NCBI GenBank assembly: GCA_025355325.1
Contig: JANXZX010000101.1
Coordinates: forward strand, 20,922 to 84,921
Direction: 5' to 3'
Origin: Geobacteraceae bacterium
Lineage (GTDB): Bacteria; Desulfobacterota; Desulfuromonadia; Geobacterales; Pseudopelobacteraceae
Length of the DNA: 64,000 bases
Shown here: in pieces, positions 39,567 through 49,306 of the stretch
Layout: every line of letters starts with the position of its first letter
How positions within the stretch are numbered: position 1 is the first letter of the stretch
Program-made: the position numbers and the translations under genes
Notes under the pieces: model-generated
Told to the model about the DNA's origin: nothing
Seen by the model: the letters and a program-made list of their open reading frames with translations, nothing else
The model's database searches: none

Positions 39567-40526
39567 TCATAGAGTTTGGCGAGGTGAAAATGCGGTACAT
39601 ATTTGAGTAGAGACATGATCAAGCATGGCATAACGTCGGGTATACATTGGTCGTTTATTCGACTTCATACTTTCATTCGAACGGCGTTCAAGCTTCAAAG
39701 GTACGCTATACCATCCATCGGGCAATAACCTGCCTCCCAACTCCATCCAGAGCGAATCATAATCAAAAGATAGTTCATAACGAGAAGGTATATAGATAAG
39801 GTGCTTCTTTTTATGAGAATGAATAGCATTCCCTACTCCATAAATGTATGTAACACCTACGGCGCAAGCAAGCTCTTGGGCAACATATACAATGAAAGCT
39901 CTAGGCCAGAGGCCATGCATTGCTTTTGTAATTGGCTTATTATCAGCGCCATTACGTCCTTGAATACAACCAATATACATTGCTAATTTACCATCTTTTT
40001 CATATTCAAAAGAAAAAACCAGGGAGATGATTGTTCCACCAAGTTCGGTACAGCGAAGTGAAATAAGTAACTCCCCTTCCTTGCGAAATGTATTGTCATG
40101 TCCTAATAGTATCTGTGCGTCATATTCCCTACCCACAGGAATATGAGCCAGCATGATCCCCTCAGATTTTAACAAAGCATTCTGAAGGGGTTTGCCGAAT
40201 ACTTGTATAAACGTATATGTATCTGTGAGCACTTTTATCTTTTGGTTAATTCCCCATTTGTGCGACATATATACTCTCAGCGGCTTTAGTGCCAACCGCT
40301 GGTTAAGTCTGGAATACTTGCCCAGCTCAGTTGTTTCAATAACACGAAGCCAATCCAGGACAGCTTTTGGATGAATTATGGCTGCAAGCACATAACGGCT
40401 TTGTTTTTTTAACACCGTCAAGGGTGGCTCCCCAGCGTAACCAGATGCTGCTAAAGACCATGCGGCACGGGCTGCTAGCCATGGAAACATAATATTCATT
40501 ATCTTGATCAACCCCTTATCTATCAA
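39567..40526 (-). CDS. DUF535 (VirK/YbjX-like) protein
   Basis: Overall pattern ...LLGHDNTFRKEGELLISL...YIGCIQG... Confidence 0.65.
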   Translation of the reverse strand: MIDKGLIKIMNIMFPWLAARAAWSLAASGYAGEPPLTVLKKQSRYVLAAIIHPKAVLDWLRVIETTELGKYSRLNQRLALKPLRVYMSHKWGINQKIKVLTDTYTFIQVFGKPLQNALLKSEGIMLAHIPVGREYDAQILLGHDNTFRKEGELLISLRCTELGGTIISLVFSFEYEKDGKLAMYIGCIQGRNGADNKPITKAMHGLWPRAFIVYVAQELACAVGVTYIYGVGNAIHSHKKKHLIYIPSRYELSFDYDSLWMELGGRLLPDGWYSVPLKLERRSNESMKSNKRPMYTRRYAMLDHVSTQICTAFSPRQTL

Positions 40527-40575
40527 GCCTCAGTCATACTTAGCAAGTATAGCAAGCCTCAAATACTTTTGGCAC

Positions 40576-40606
40576 AAAAAAGGCTACATCCGAAGATGCA
40601 GCCTTC
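40576..40606 (-). terminator. Rho-independent terminator downstream of vapC
   Basis: AAGGCT-CATC/GATG-AGCCTT stem with T run on minus strand. Confidence 0.75.
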
Positions 40607-40610
40607 TTGG

Positions 40611-40697
40611 AAAACGCTGGTGACATTCATAAAAACTTTACTAATCAGCCTTTTTTCTTTCGCAAATTAACTTTTTAAGTACGTCCCCTTAGCTTCC
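40611..40697. repeat. Left direct repeat flanking VapBC
   Basis: Aligns at constant offset 941 with 41552-41638; core ACTTTACTAATCAGCCTTTTTTCTTTCGCAAATTAACTTTTTAAGTACGTCCCCTTAG. Confidence 0.85.
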
Positions 40698-40736
40698 CCG
40701 TCCCCTTAGCTTCCCCTTCTGAGAGGTTGAGACATA

Positions 40737-41162
40737 TCAGACTGTTTTTTTCTGGTTGAAAGGATTGATGAAGTTCACACCTGTTTGCTCAATATCTCGA
40801 ACGTTGCGTGTCACCAGAATATGGCCATGAACCATTGCCGTAGCAGCTATTAGGCCGTCAATTACAGAAACTGGATCTGGGATACCGAAACGACCCCACT
40901 GCTCGGAAATTTCATTTGTAATTGGTAGAATCCGGTCACCAGTATCTTTCTGCACTTCGGCAAGCCAAGTATCCAGACGTATGGCGGCTTTAGGATCGCG
41001 GCGGCGTAATAGCTCAATTCCGTGGCGAACTTCTCCGACTACCAGAGTTGAAAGATAAAGACTATCCGACGGAACCGCTTCAAACCATTCTCGCACGTTC
41101 TTATCCATCTTTGAACCTTTGCGCAGTTCCGAAAGCACGTTCGTGTCAATCAGAAATCCCAT
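40737..41162 (-). CDS. vapC: VapC-type PIN-domain toxin
   Basis: FLIDTNVLSELRKG, PVSVIDGLIAATAMVHGHILVTRNVRDI. Confidence 0.9.
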   Translation of the reverse strand: MGFLIDTNVLSELRKGSKMDKNVREWFEAVPSDSLYLSTLVVGEVRHGIELLRRRDPKAAIRLDTWLAEVQKDTGDRILPITNEISEQWGRFGIPDPVSVIDGLIAATAMVHGHILVTRNVRDIEQTGVNFINPFNQKKTV

Positions 41163-41377
41163 TTTTCGCCTCCGCGACCAAAATCGCGCTGTCGTGCGAA
41201 ATCATTATCGTTTCCGACATTTGGCATTTTCATGAGTAAAGACTTAAATGATCGTGGTACTGGCGACGCTTGTTCGGAAAGCGGCCAGATAATTATCTCC
41301 AGCCTTTTGTGATGAAGTTCCACTGGCAGTTGGAACGAGGGTGGTGCATCATTAATTATTTGGCGGATAGGTTGCAT
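41150..41377 (-). CDS. Cognate antitoxin (VapB/Phd-like)
   Basis: Small ORF overlapping toxin start; HHKRLEIIIWPLSE region. Confidence 0.65.
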   Translation of the reverse strand: MQPIRQIINDAPPSFQLPVELHHKRLEIIIWPLSEQASPVPRSFKSLLMKMPNVGNDNDFARQRDFGRGGEKWDF

Positions 41378-41551
41378 AGTTGGATACCCCTCTTTCAATC
41401 CAGATTGTGCGTTTCAGTATACATATGCTTTTATGTTAGAGCAACAAAGCTATTTTAACACGTCGGCCATTTCACTTCCTGCTGCTCATTAATTCCTCGA
41501 TAACGCATTTTGCATTTAAGGCAAGAAACTTCATTTTCAAACGGAGAAAAT

Positions 41552-41638
41552 AAAACGCTGGGGTCGTTCTTTAAAACTTTACTAATCAGCCTTTTTTCTC
41601 TCGCAAATTAACTTTTTAAGTACGTCCCCTTAGTTTCC
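41552..41638. repeat. Right direct repeat flanking VapBC
   Basis: Matches 40611-40697. Confidence 0.85.
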
Positions 41639-41684
41639 TCCAACTTTTTAAGTACGTCCCCTTAGTTTCCTCCTTAGTTTCCTC
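41610..41684. repeat. Tandem 32-bp repeat (2 copies plus partial) AACTTTTTAAGTACGTCCCCTTAGTTTCCTCC
   Basis: Read directly at 41610 and 41642. Confidence 0.85.
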
Positions 41685-41692
41685 TTTGACAA

Positions 41693-42916
41693 TTATGAGT
41701 CTTGTTTTGCAAGCCTTCTTATAAATTCGCCCAACAATGGAACGGCAAATGAGTACTTTCCGTGTCTATTTTTATAAACAAGACCTGCATCAGAAAGTGT
41801 ATTCAACATTTGATTTACATGGCTACTACTAAAAGGCTTGTCCATATCAAATTTTGATAATGCAACAACCTCTTGTACGGTAAACTCGCTGTCTGCATGG
41901 CTGATGTTAGATATGAGTTTCAATAATTCTCTTTGTCTATCAGTAGCTCTAGCATATCTGCCAGCAAAAAAATCTGTATCTAATTTTCTAAGTATTTCTT
42001 CCATTGGTACTGTTGGAGGTTGTTTCCCTGCATTATGATGTTGCACAAAAATATCGAACACCTCTCGACATATAAACTGTATAAAATACGGGTATCCTTT
42101 CGAAATATTTACAATTGATTTTATTGATTCATCGGTCATTGAAATTGGGCATTTTTGTTGTTCAATGGGTTTTATTATAGCATCTTTGCTAGCAGCATCT
42201 TTTAACCGATCCAAAAATACCACTCTGAACATTCTTTCAGAAAAGGTTCTGGCACCTACCAGTTTGGGAAACAAAGTAGGTAATCCAGCCAATACTAGCG
42301 CAAACTTAATCCCTTTCTTTTGTATCGACTGAAATACATCGAGAAGTAACGATAAAGGATACTCATCTTTAGCGGCATGGTCAGTTAGGTTTTGAGCTTC
42401 ATCATACGCAAAAATTAAGCCATTGATGGATGTAACACTGCTCAAGTAAGCATGAACAATTTCGAGTACACGCTTTAATTTGTCGGCGGCAAGTCCAGGA
42501 GTCTCATTAAAAATGTTGTGTAGTGTCGAGTAATTTAAAGCACGAGGGATTTTATGAGAATTTGCACCAAAACCCATTTCTTGTACTTCTGTCACACCAG
42601 TTACAATAGTTGAAGTAACAACCGAGAGATCCGTTAAAAGCCTGATAGCCATATTTGTTTCTGACAAACTTGAAGATTCCGAAAGGTCTGTTCCCACCCA
42701 TAACCAGCCGTTCCGAATCGCTAATGGTTTCAAAGTGTCCAACAGCACTGTTTTTCCAACACCTCTTAACCCGGTAAGTACCATGTTTTCTAGTATCACT
42801 TCTTGTTTTAATAGAATATTGAACTCTTTGATTTCTGGTTCTCTCCCGGCAAGATATGGGGGCATATGACCGGCACCAGGTCGGAATGGATTTTGTAATT
42901 GGTTCACAGTTTTCAT
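41693..42916 (-). CDS. ORC/Cdc6-like AAA ATPase
   Basis: LTGLRGVGKTVLL Walker A; GLIFAYDEAQNL; C-terminal winged-helix-like region. Confidence 0.82.
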   Translation of the reverse strand: MKTVNQLQNPFRPGAGHMPPYLAGREPEIKEFNILLKQEVILENMVLTGLRGVGKTVLLDTLKPLAIRNGWLWVGTDLSESSSLSETNMAIRLLTDLSVVTSTIVTGVTEVQEMGFGANSHKIPRALNYSTLHNIFNETPGLAADKLKRVLEIVHAYLSSVTSINGLIFAYDEAQNLTDHAAKDEYPLSLLLDVFQSIQKKGIKFALVLAGLPTLFPKLVGARTFSERMFRVVFLDRLKDAASKDAIIKPIEQQKCPISMTDESIKSIVNISKGYPYFIQFICREVFDIFVQHHNAGKQPPTVPMEEILRKLDTDFFAGRYARATDRQRELLKLISNISHADSEFTVQEVVALSKFDMDKPFSSSHVNQMLNTLSDAGLVYKNRHGKYSFAVPLLGEFIRRLAKQDS

Positions 42917-43054
42917 ATCCTATTACCTCCTATAGTAAATTTATATCTAACTATAAATTTAGCTTTTAAAATAATCAAGTATTATTTTCGGTGAGGAAGG
43001 GAAATTTTTAGATGGCTGGATGGTCTTTCGGTTTTAATTCGGTTTTTCGGTTCG

Positions 43055-43123
43055 ATATAACGGCTTCGCCAGTGAACGGCGAGCCAGTTTTATTGGCGCG
43101 TCCGCGTCTAATGGCGTGTTAGG
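43055..43123 (-). other. attC-like recombination site
   Basis: Minus strand GCCTAAC (RYYYAAC) ... GTTATAT (6/7 of GTTRRRY), imperfect internal stems CGCCA/TGGCG and GCCA/TGGC; overlaps HNH stop codon. Confidence 0.45.
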
Positions 43124-43601
43124 CATTGAATGCGTTTCCCTTGCCTAGATTGCATTGTTTGCACTTGGTTTCAAGGTTATCATCAGTGGTTTCTCCACCT
43201 TTTGACCAAGGCAATATATGATCAACGTGCAATTCCGTTCCAGGCAGGTTTAATGGGCTCACACCGCAAGACTTGCATCTGAAGCCGTCCCTTACTAAGA
43301 TTCGGAATCTTTGGCGATCTGATATTTCACGCCGTGTGCGCCGTTTTGTTAAATCGATGTTAGGTGAGGTGCAAACGGCTCCAAGTTCTTCATTCGGGCT
43401 TGTGGGCAGATTTGGTGAGTCAGAGTTGACCCAAACTACAAATACGCTAAGAGCTTTAGACCATGTAGCAAATCTATTCTCATATGTGCCAGCCGAGAAT
43501 TGGGAGATCGCCGGCTTTACCTCGGAGTATCTTGGTTGGCGCCCGAGGTTTATCCAAATGAAAGACAGCGGGTGCTTTTCTTCCAGAACAACCGGGCAGA
43601 T
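43119..43601 (-). pseudogene. 5'-truncated HNH endonuclease, not in the supplied ORF list
   Basis: Manual translation: ...WINLGRQPRYSEVKPAISQFSAGTYENRFATWSKAL...RFRILVRDGFRCKSCGVSPLNLPGTELHVDHILPWSKGGETTDDNLETKCKQCNLGKGNAFNA*; no start codon after in-frame stop at 43602. Confidence 0.8.
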
Positions 43602-44306
43602 TTATACCTTTAACGCAACAATACCGCCATTATCAGGCACATCAACGTATCGTCGAAGTTCCTGCTGAGAAGTATGCCCGCCACTCTGCTGCTGTTTTCG
43701 TTTCAGCGCCGCAAGCACCAATTTATAGAGAGACTTCAGTTCTTCAACCGTTTCTTTCAACTGACGATCTTCCGGGTTTCTGCTCCCGCTTTTAATGCTA
43801 TCCGCCTGAACTGTGCCGGATAAAACCGGCTGTTCATGCGGATCCCCTGAACCTAGATTGTCAACGCTGGCTGCCTGTGCCATTTCAGGGGGAGTTTCAG
43901 CGCCGCTGGCCGATTCGGTCATGACACCGACATTCCCGCCACCTTGCAGACCGCCGTTTTCACCAGTAAGAGAAGTTATCTGAGCTGAAATCTGCTTCAT
44001 CTCAACAATCAATGACTTTACCGCACCGGGGCTCATAAACTGAATCATTTGACGCAGCATTTTCAGACGATCCTTCAACATGCCAGCCTTGTCCATTTTA
44101 CTTTGCCGCTCCATTGTCTTCCTGTCCGGCAGCTGTTTAAGCGCTTCACGAGCTGCGACCAGAACCTTCATCTGCTGATCATAGCGGTCATCAGAAACAG
44201 TGGAAGTTCCATCAGGAATCTGGCCAACCAGGCTTCTCTCGGTGCGCGTCAATGGCACATCATATTTATTTACAACAGCAGACAATTCCATAATGGATGC
44301 CCTCAC
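43602..44306 (-). CDS. Hypothetical protein
   Basis: Long ORF; Gln/Gly-rich middle region; no family recognised. Confidence 0.6.
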   Translation of the reverse strand: MRASIMELSAVVNKYDVPLTRTERSLVGQIPDGTSTVSDDRYDQQMKVLVAAREALKQLPDRKTMERQSKMDKAGMLKDRLKMLRQMIQFMSPGAVKSLIVEMKQISAQITSLTGENGGLQGGGNVGVMTESASGAETPPEMAQAASVDNLGSGDPHEQPVLSGTVQADSIKSGSRNPEDRQLKETVEELKSLYKLVLAALKRKQQQSGGHTSQQELRRYVDVPDNGGIVALKV

Positions 44307-44410
44307 AAATGCACACTTTACTTATCGGCACGCACCTCAAAAGATAAACCGCTATACTTAATGAGTAGCATGAGCCAATGACTTACGCTAAAATCAAAGC
44401 AGGAATACAA

Positions 44411-44869
44411 ATGCAATTTTACAGCACTATTAAGGAGATATCCGTGGGCAACAATCCTGAATATCCTGATGGAGAACTTCTTCTTCGCACCTCACCGATG
44501 CCGGGTGACACAAACGGCAACGGTGACATTTTCGGCGGCTGGATCATGTCGCAAATGGATATTGCCGGGGGCATGATGGTGATAGAAGCGACCGGTGGAC
44601 GCGCTGCTACCGTCGCTGTCGATTCAATGAAATTCATCAAACCGGTAAATGTCGGTGACGTGGTCTGCTGCTACGGCAAGGTCATGAGAGTCGGCAATAC
44701 TTCCATAACCGTTCGGCTGGAGGTGTGGGTGAAGCCCTGTTTATGGAAGGTCAAACACCAGAACGAGGACCCGTTTTTTAAAGTCACGGAAGCTTCCTTC
44801 ACCTATGTGGCGATTGACGATTATGGAAAAAAACGGCTGATCCCGAAAAATCAGGTAGCTGACCACTGA
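44411..44869 (+). CDS. YciA-like acyl-CoA thioesterase
   Basis: MPGDTNGNGDIFGGWIMSQMDIAGG hotdog motif. Confidence 0.88.
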   Translation: MQFYSTIKEISVGNNPEYPDGELLLRTSPMPGDTNGNGDIFGGWIMSQMDIAGGMMVIEATGGRAATVAVDSMKFIKPVNVGDVVCCYGKVMRVGNTSITVRLEVWVKPCLWKVKHQNEDPFFKVTEASFTYVAIDDYGKKRLIPKNQVADH

Positions 44870-44870
44870 A

Positions 44871-46082
44871 ATGAATACACATAAATCTTCACATGACATC
44901 CATCACGAACCGCTGCGAAGCTCGGCCGTGCGGGTACTTGCAGGCGGCATTCTCGGCATGATGGTGGCCATGGGGATCGGCCGCTTTGCTTTCACGCCGA
45001 TTCTCCCCCTGATGCAGCGGGACCTGGGCCTGAGCCATAGTGTGGCCGGCGGCCTCGCTTCCCTCAACTATGTGGGATATCTTGCAGGGGCCATTGTGTG
45101 TGCGTTCTGGCCCCGGGTACTCCGAAACACCGCCGTCAACCTGGGTGCCCTGATTATCTGCATTGCCACTACAACTCTGATGGGATTGACTCATTCACCG
45201 TTCTGGTGGGGCTCTCTGCGCCTGCTGGCCGGCGGCTCCAGCGCGATACTATTTGTTTTGATTGCGATCGAAGTCAGCGAAAGCCTGGCATACCATCGTC
45301 ATAGCCACTGGGGAAGCGCCCTCTACGGTGGCATAGGTATGGGAATTGCGCTCAGCGGCGCAGCCGTTTACATTCTGGATCATATTGGCGGCTGGAGCGG
45401 CGCCTGGCTCGGGATGGGGGCGCTTTCCGGTCTGCTGGCCCTCATCGGCATCACCGTGGCCGGAAAACGGCATGTGGCTATCCATGTGCCAAATGCAATG
45501 GAAAAGCCTGCGGGTCGGCTTACCGGCCTGAGCAGACTGGCACCAGCCTATTTCATGGAGGGGGTCGGCTATATAGTAAGTGCCACGTTCCTGGTTACGA
45601 TGATCGCCCATACTCCCGGATTGAGCGGGTTTGCGCACTGGAGCTGGATCGCTGTCGGGCTGGCTGCGGCGCCTTCTACCATCCTGTGGCAGCAGATCGC
45701 TATCCGGATCGGCGTTCGCTATGCACTGGCTTCTGCCTACCTGCTGCAAGCGTTCGGCATACTGTTGAGTATCGGTGCCGGAAGTATTTTCAGAGCCGGA
45801 TTGGCAGCGATCATCTTCGGCGGCACCTTTCTCGGAATTGTAGCGCTGGTTATGGCCGAAGGCGTACGTCGTTCCGGAACCGAAGGACGCAGAGCCGCCG
45901 CTATACTGACTGCATGTTTTGGCGCCGGACAAGTGATCGGCCCGCCCGTTGCGGGAATACTGGCCGACCAACATGGTGACTTCACATTGCCACTGCTGTT
46001 GGCAGCAATTGTAGTGGCTATCGGCTGCGTATTGATCGTCACGGATAGAAAACATTTTGAAAAACAGATGGTATCACCATGA
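44871..46082 (+). CDS. MFS transporter (YbfB/YjiJ-like)
   Basis: GMMVAMGIGRFAFTPILPLMQRDLGLSHSVAGGLASLNYVGYLAGA. Confidence 0.85.
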   Translation: MNTHKSSHDIHHEPLRSSAVRVLAGGILGMMVAMGIGRFAFTPILPLMQRDLGLSHSVAGGLASLNYVGYLAGAIVCAFWPRVLRNTAVNLGALIICIATTTLMGLTHSPFWWGSLRLLAGGSSAILFVLIAIEVSESLAYHRHSHWGSALYGGIGMGIALSGAAVYILDHIGGWSGAWLGMGALSGLLALIGITVAGKRHVAIHVPNAMEKPAGRLTGLSRLAPAYFMEGVGYIVSATFLVTMIAHTPGLSGFAHWSWIAVGLAAAPSTILWQQIAIRIGVRYALASAYLLQAFGILLSIGAGSIFRAGLAAIIFGGTFLGIVALVMAEGVRRSGTEGRRAAAILTACFGAGQVIGPPVAGILADQHGDFTLPLLLAAIVVAIGCVLIVTDRKHFEKQMVSP

Positions 46083-47257
46083 CAGGAAAAGTACCGAGCC
46101 TCACGCCATTTCTGCTCCTCTGCCTGATCGGCTTCGCAGCTTTTTTCAGCTCGTATCTGCGTATCCCGGTCATGCCGCTGCTTGCCGCCTCGCTGGGAGC
46201 AGGCCCGGCCCAGGTCGGCACCATCAATGGCGCCTTCATGCTTACCGCCGGACTACTGTCTATTCCCGCCGGTCTGCTGGCCGACCGCACCGGACGCAAA
46301 CTGCCGATTATCGCCGGTGTAACCGCAACGGCACTCTCGTCGCTACTGGTGACCCAGTGCCACCAACCGGGACAGATGGCTGCAGCCTATGTTCTCTTCG
46401 GCGCCGGTCTGGCAGCCTTTGCCCCCGGCATGCTGTCGCTGGTGGCCGATGTCATGCCGTCTCACCGGCTTGGTCAGGCCTATGGCTGGTACACGACCGC
46501 CATTTATATCGCCATGACGCTGGGACCCGCTACCGGCGGGTATCTGGCAAAAACGTCGGGACTGCGCGAGGTGTTTTTTGTCTCCGGAGTTCTGCTGGCC
46601 GGGGTGACTCTGCTGGCGTTGCTGGCACTGCCGGAGGGGCCTCCCCGCCACAAAACGGAGTTGCACGTTGCTTTGGCAGCCAGCTTCGAATTATTGCACA
46701 ACCGCCGTCTGCTTGCCTGTCTGCTGGCGACCGGCGGCAGCTGCATCGGCTTCGGCGTGTTCCTGACCTTTATTCCGCTGTATGCTTCAAAGTTGGGGCA
46801 TGACCCGGCCCAGGTCGGTCTGGTGTTTGCCGCTCAGGCCATTACCAATGTGGTGGGCAGGGTACCAATCGGCAGCCTTGCAGACCGCTGCGACCGCCGC
46901 TGGCTTGTGGCGGTCGGGCTATTCTGTCTGGCGGTGGCACTGGCGGCACTGGGGCAGGCAGCGCAACTCCCGCAACTGATCGTCTGTGCCGTCGTCATGG
47001 GAGTCGGCATGGCCCTGACCTTCACCGCTATCGGCGCTCTGATCGCAGAACTGGTTCCTGCCGTGCAACGGGGTATGGCCATGGGGATGTATAACAGCTG
47101 CATCTACCTCGGCATGATGTCCGGCGCAACTGTTATGGGTTTCGCTCTGAAACGGATCGGTTATCCACTCGGTTTTGGTTCCGCCGGATGTGTGGTTTTG
47201 GCAACACTGGGGCTTTTTTATCTGATGATGCGGGAGAAGTCGCAGAAGGCGCTATAG
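46079..47257 (+). CDS. MFS transporter
   Basis: 12-TM pattern, LLADRTGRKLPI, overlap with preceding gene. Confidence 0.85.
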   Translation: MTGKVPSLTPFLLLCLIGFAAFFSSYLRIPVMPLLAASLGAGPAQVGTINGAFMLTAGLLSIPAGLLADRTGRKLPIIAGVTATALSSLLVTQCHQPGQMAAAYVLFGAGLAAFAPGMLSLVADVMPSHRLGQAYGWYTTAIYIAMTLGPATGGYLAKTSGLREVFFVSGVLLAGVTLLALLALPEGPPRHKTELHVALAASFELLHNRRLLACLLATGGSCIGFGVFLTFIPLYASKLGHDPAQVGLVFAAQAITNVVGRVPIGSLADRCDRRWLVAVGLFCLAVALAALGQAAQLPQLIVCAVVMGVGMALTFTAIGALIAELVPAVQRGMAMGMYNSCIYLGMMSGATVMGFALKRIGYPLGFGSAGCVVLATLGLFYLMMREKSQKAL

Positions 47258-47293
47258 ATAGGACTTGGAGTTTGATGCGGAGGTCAGGTTTAT

Positions 47294-47686
47294 CTATTCA
47301 AAACGACGAATAACCTGGCCGGTTTTCTCATCCAGTTCGATTACCAGTATTTTCTCTTTTTTAGATGCTTTCTTCTTTTCCGCCACTTCCTGCTGAGACT
47401 TTTGAGTAGCGTACTGTTTTTCATCCAGTTCTTTAGCGGCTGTACGCCGCTTGGCAACGGGATCCTTCGCCTCCAGATCAGCATCCCACACAACCTTTAC
47501 CCGGTTGCGGTACTTTTTCGGGACGTTTTCCAGCCGGTCAGTGATGATGAGCGCTCCGCTATCATCCTTGTACTTGAAAAAATCTGCGCGGGACTCCAAC
47601 GGCAGTAAAAGCTGTATTACAGCTGCAATCACAATCAGAGCGCACAGCGGAAGTGTTATCATTATCCTCATGATGTTCCTCGTCAA
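47294..47686 (-). CDS. DUF4124-like hypothetical protein
   Basis: FFKYKDDSGALIITDRLENVPKKYRNRVKV. Confidence 0.6.
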   Translation of the reverse strand: MTRNIMRIMITLPLCALIVIAAVIQLLLPLESRADFFKYKDDSGALIITDRLENVPKKYRNRVKVVWDADLEAKDPVAKRRTAAKELDEKQYATQKSQQEVAEKKKASKKEKILVIELDEKTGQVIRRFE

Positions 47687-47753
47687 CTTCTGACTTCAAA
47701 AGTTTACTTCCGCCCTGCGCTCAGCTATCGAATCATTCATCATCAGAGCTGAT

Positions 47754-48200
47754 CTACTTGTTATGCCCTTTGCCCTTACCCTTTGACTTGCCCGGCCCTT
47801 CAGCCGGTTCTCCGGCCGCACTACCACCAAATTTGAGATCGCCGCGCTTCAAAGCATGGAACTCGGCGGAACCCGGCTTGATGCCCATACTTTTGGCGAT
47901 TACTCCCCACCCTTTGCCCTGGTTGGCATTATAGACTTTTACTACCTGCTCGGGCGGTTTCTGCGTCCATTGACCGAGCTGGAGACACATGAAGGCATCG
48001 GCCGGTTCCTTGACCGTATCAATTATGGCCCGGACCTGGACGGTTGGAACACCGAACTGGGCACTTACTTTGGCTGAAAAGCCGTTCATATCGGCCCGTG
48101 CCTGAATGTTGAGGTTCTTCAGGAAGTCGTCAAGACCTGCTGCACATGCGACGCTGCTGAAAAGGAACAGCGCCAGTACTGCCATAACAATTCTCTTCAT
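47754..48200 (-). CDS. Exported hypothetical protein
   Basis: Signal peptide; PAEGPGKSKGKGKGHNK tail. Confidence 0.65.
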   Translation of the reverse strand: MKRIVMAVLALFLFSSVACAAGLDDFLKNLNIQARADMNGFSAKVSAQFGVPTVQVRAIIDTVKEPADAFMCLQLGQWTQKPPEQVVKVYNANQGKGWGVIAKSMGIKPGSAEFHALKRGDLKFGGSAAGEPAEGPGKSKGKGKGHNK

Positions 48201-48229
48201 GGTGGATTCTCCTTGTGAATAGAGTGAAC

Positions 48230-49147
48230 CTACGGTGGACATTGAGCACACATCGATTTGAAGAGGTTAGTGCTCAGATAGCGGTCGCCTCGGTCAGGAA
48301 TTATGACGACAATCACGCCTGATTCCAGTTCAGCTGCCAGCCTGAGCGCTCCGGCTACAGCAGCCCCACCGGACATACCGCAAAAAATCCCCTCCCGCAT
48401 CGCGAGCATTCTGGCGGTTTCAAAAGCATCATCGTCCTCTACAACGAGCTTGCGATGACAGGCATGCGGATCGTAAATAGGGGGAATTATCGCTTCCTGC
48501 ATGTTTTTCAGTCCCTGGATTTTATGGCCCAGCACCGGTTCGACAGCGACAATCTGCACTTCCGGCCTGGTTTCCCGAAAATACCTTGAAACCCCCATCA
48601 GGGTGCCGCTCGTTCCCATACCGGCCACAAAGTGGGTGATGGTGCCATTTGTCTGGCGCATAATCTCCGGAGCGGTTGTTTCGTAGTGCGCCAGGACGTT
48701 ATTCGGATTGGCGTACTGGTTGGGCATGTAATAAATGCCGGCGCTTTCTCCATATATTTTGTGAGCCAGACGAATCGCCCCGTCGGTAGCCTCGCAGCCC
48801 GGCGACAGGACTATCTCCGCGCCATACGCTTCCAGCACGCTGCGCCGCTCCACGCTGACGCAGGCGGGCATGACCAGCTTTATCCGATACCCTCTCGCTG
48901 CTGCGATCATGGCAAGGGCAATACCGGTGTTACCCGATGTCGGCTCCAGAATAATCTTTTCCGGGGTCAATTCGCCGCTTTTCTCTGCAGCCAGGATCAT
49001 TTGACGCGCCGGACGATCCTTGATCGAACCACCGGGGTTGTTCCCTTCCAATTTCAACAGAATCCTGATACCCGGCTTCGTACCCGTGGATGTGATTTCA
49101 ACGATTGGAGTTGAGCCGATTGACTCGATTAGACTATGACCCTTCAT
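48230..49147 (-). CDS. Cysteine synthase family PLP enzyme (CysK/CysM)
   Basis: KLEGNNPGGSIKDRPA; PTSGNTGIALAMIAA; GMGTSGTLMG. Confidence 0.92.
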   Translation of the reverse strand: MKGHSLIESIGSTPIVEITSTGTKPGIRILLKLEGNNPGGSIKDRPARQMILAAEKSGELTPEKIILEPTSGNTGIALAMIAAARGYRIKLVMPACVSVERRSVLEAYGAEIVLSPGCEATDGAIRLAHKIYGESAGIYYMPNQYANPNNVLAHYETTAPEIMRQTNGTITHFVAGMGTSGTLMGVSRYFRETRPEVQIVAVEPVLGHKIQGLKNMQEAIIPPIYDPHACHRKLVVEDDDAFETARMLAMREGIFCGMSGGAAVAGALRLAAELESGVIVVIIPDRGDRYLSTNLFKSMCAQCPP

Positions 49148-49268
49148 CTGCGCCTCTTGTACCCGGAGTTGGAATTATCTACATATAATCCTCGGCACCC
49201 GAGACGTCAAGGGTGTTGAGGCATGAACACATTTCGGCTCATGATAGACGGCTGTTAAAAATCAGTCA

Positions 49269-49300
49269 AAAAAAAGGGGACGCCTTTCGGCATCCCCTTA
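49269..49300 (-). terminator. Rho-independent terminator
   Basis: Minus strand AAGGGGATGCC-GAAA-GGCGTCCCCTT then T run. Confidence 0.85.
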
Positions 49301-49306
49301 TCTACA

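Noticed and set aside
43273-43668. 131-codon + strand ORF in the supplied track
   Set aside because: Minus strand here encodes the truncated HNH protein with a strong domain match.
45249-46055. 268-codon minus ORF
   Set aside because: Antisense to the MFS transporter; low-complexity polar translation typical of shadow frames.
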